A stretch of DNA of 64,000 nucleotides, from positions 190,169-254,168 of the forward strand of contig NZ_KE384463.1 of assembly GCF_000425845.1 (NCBI RefSeq), written 5' to 3'. This DNA comes from Jeotgalicoccus psychrophilus DSM 19085 (GTDB taxonomy: Bacteria > Bacillota > Bacilli > Staphylococcales > Salinicoccaceae). A program made the position numbers and the translations under genes. The stretch's first letter is position 1. Every line of letters begins with the position of its first letter. This document shows positions 62,957 to 64,000 of the stretch, one piece after another. The notes beneath the pieces are model-generated. The model saw only the letters and a list, made by a program, of their open reading frames with translations. It was not told where the DNA came from and made no database searches.

Positions 62957-64000
62957 ATGACACTTGAAAAGATGGATGATTTTATTCGACAGCACCGTGA
63001 CGACTACCTGAATCAGCTGTTTAACTTGCTTAAGATTAAAAGTATCAGCACCGACACTGATGAGATTAGAAATTGCGCCAATGTATTAAAGGGCGACATG
63101 GAGAGTCTCGGTATTCATACCGAGATTATCGAAACAGCCGGAAATCCGGTCGTTTACGGAGAAATTCTAAACGATAAAAACCGCTTCACCTTATTAATAT
63201 ACGGCCACTACGATGTCCAGGCTGTGGAACCGCTGGAACTGTGGCATTCTGATCCGTTTGAACCCGAAATCAGAGAAGGCAGAATATACGCGAGAGGTGC
63301 TGGTGATAACAGAGGACAGCTGATGGCCCAGCTGCTCGGACTGAAGACTTATCAAGCGCTCTACGGCGAGCTTCCGATTAACGTGAAGTTTATCTTTGAA
63401 GGGGAAGAAGAACTCGGCAGTGTGCATCTCGCCGATTTTGTCCACAATCACAAAACGCTGCTTGAAGCGGATTTAGTCTATACTGCAGACGGTTCATCTC
63501 ATAACAGCGGCAATCCTTTAATTCTGCTTGGTGTCAGAGGGGTGCTGACTCTTGAAATGACTGTCAGTGGCGCGGATTTTGATAATCATTCCGGTAATAC
63601 GGGAAATATCGTGCCGAATCCGGTGTGGAAGATGGTTGAGCTCTTGAACACCATGCGTGATGATCAAGGCCAGGTGCTGGTGGATGGTTTTTACGATCAT
63701 ATACGCGAGCCGAGTGATAAAGAAATAGAACTCCTGAAGCGGCTGCCTTACGACCAGGCAGATATTGCAGAGAAAATCGGCTATGGAGATTTGGATATGG
63801 ACGGGGCGTCCTATTACCATAAGCTGACCATGGAACCGACTTTTAATATTGCGGGCATAGAGAGCGGTTACATAGGTAAACATGCAAAAACAATTATTCC
63901 CGCGAGTGCGACTGTCAATATGGATATCCGGCTGGTGGCGGACCAGGACCCGGAATACGTATTTGAGAAAATTGAAGATCACGTGAAGAAAGTAAATCCA
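62957..64000 (+). CDS. M20-family dipeptidase, second copy (cut by the window end)
   Basis: ATG at 62957 with GGAGG upstream; 348 codons open to the window end with no stop. Aligns along its length with the gene at 47949 (YGHYDVQAVEPLELW, GAGDNRGQ, FEGEEELGS, YTADGSSHNSG, SGNTGNIVPNPVWKM), all metal ligands intact. It is a paralogue from a segmental duplication; the substrate may have diverged. Its upstream region has been split from it by the HEPN-like pair. Confidence 0.93.
   Translation, partial: MTLEKMDDFIRQHRDDYLNQLFNLLKIKSISTDTDEIRNCANVLKGDMESLGIHTEIIETAGNPVVYGEILNDKNRFTLLIYGHYDVQAVEPLELWHSDPFEPEIREGRIYARGAGDNRGQLMAQLLGLKTYQALYGELPINVKFIFEGEEELGSVHLADFVHNHKTLLEADLVYTADGSSHNSGNPLILLGVRGVLTLEMTVSGADFDNHSGNTGNIVPNPVWKMVELLNTMRDDQGQVLVDGFYDHIREPSDKEIELLKRLPYDQADIAEKIGYGDLDMDGASYYHKLTMEPTFNIAGIESGYIGKHAKTIIPASATVNMDIRLVADQDPEYVFEKIEDHVKKVNP

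Noticed and set aside
63194-63982. Minus-strand ORFs (85 and 154 codons) across the second M20 copy
   Set aside because: Shadows of the M20 coding strand; similar ones occur over the first copy.

Overview
The window is a chromosomal segment from a low-to-moderate GC member of the Staphylococcaceae. The gene order tig-clpX-engB-hemAXCDBL, then valS-folC, plsY facing away from parE-parC, and marR-murI-rdgB-yfcE is that of Staphylococcus and Bacillus relatives. A membrane-anchored c-type cytochrome beside the hem cluster, the acidic LPDTG surface amidase and the many TTG/GTG starts point to the Jeotgalicoccus/Salinicoccus/Macrococcus side of the family rather than S. aureus. The genus call is an inference.

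Layout. 1-4260: MarR regulator, glutamate racemase, XTP/dITP pyrophosphatase, phosphoesterase, two GNAT acetyltransferases and two tRNA-Arg genes (TCT, CCT). 4421-7753: a 1110-residue wall-anchored N-acetylmuramoyl-L-alanine amidase with two long acidic tracts. 7896-10501: an AT-rich membrane protein, a candidate structured RNA (about 8684-8841) with a terminator, a Nudix hydrolase and a helical repeat protein. 10583-20653: trigger factor, ClpX, EngB, the complete 5-aminolevulinate-to-uroporphyrinogen III operon (hemA-hemX-hemC-hemD-hemB-hemL) and a cytochrome c. 20732-28638: a 14-TM drug exporter, an AbrB-type membrane protein, T-box-controlled valS-folC, and mscL. 28913-42063: aconitase, plsY, topoisomerase IV, an alanine/Na+ symporter, KtrA, a Nudix hydrolase, a CXXC-CXXC protein, an MFS transporter and a small membrane protein. 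42118-50121: a DUF1002 secreted protein, a DUF1643 protein, an LCP ligase, a truncated YdcF gene, a YeeE/YedE sulfur transporter, an M20 dipeptidase and a TipA-like MerR regulator.

50373-55215 is a tightly packed four-gene operon of unknown function: two helical proteins, a Ycf46-like AAA+ ATPase with a degenerate first ATPase domain, and a protein resembling the helical/membrane-paddle half of a bacterial dynamin but without a GTPase domain. It is the best candidate here for an undescribed system. 57391-57407 is a palindromic operator on a strong promoter of an SDR gene. 58341-62901 is an AT-rich accessory island (a DUF6602 PD-(D/E)XK-like protein, an HNH-like protein with a damaged start, and a HEPN-like two-gene pair).

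61510-64000 is a diverged second copy of the 45890-49310 block. In it the small hypothetical gene is a multiply broken pseudogene, the transporter is absent, and the HEPN-like pair sits between the M20 upstream sequence and the M20 gene.

Three unrelated intergenic gaps (22262-22466, 27983-28091, 31692-31854) hold tandem hairpin arrays of different sequence that share the same 41-bp period. This looks like one class of STAR-like intergenic minisatellite.
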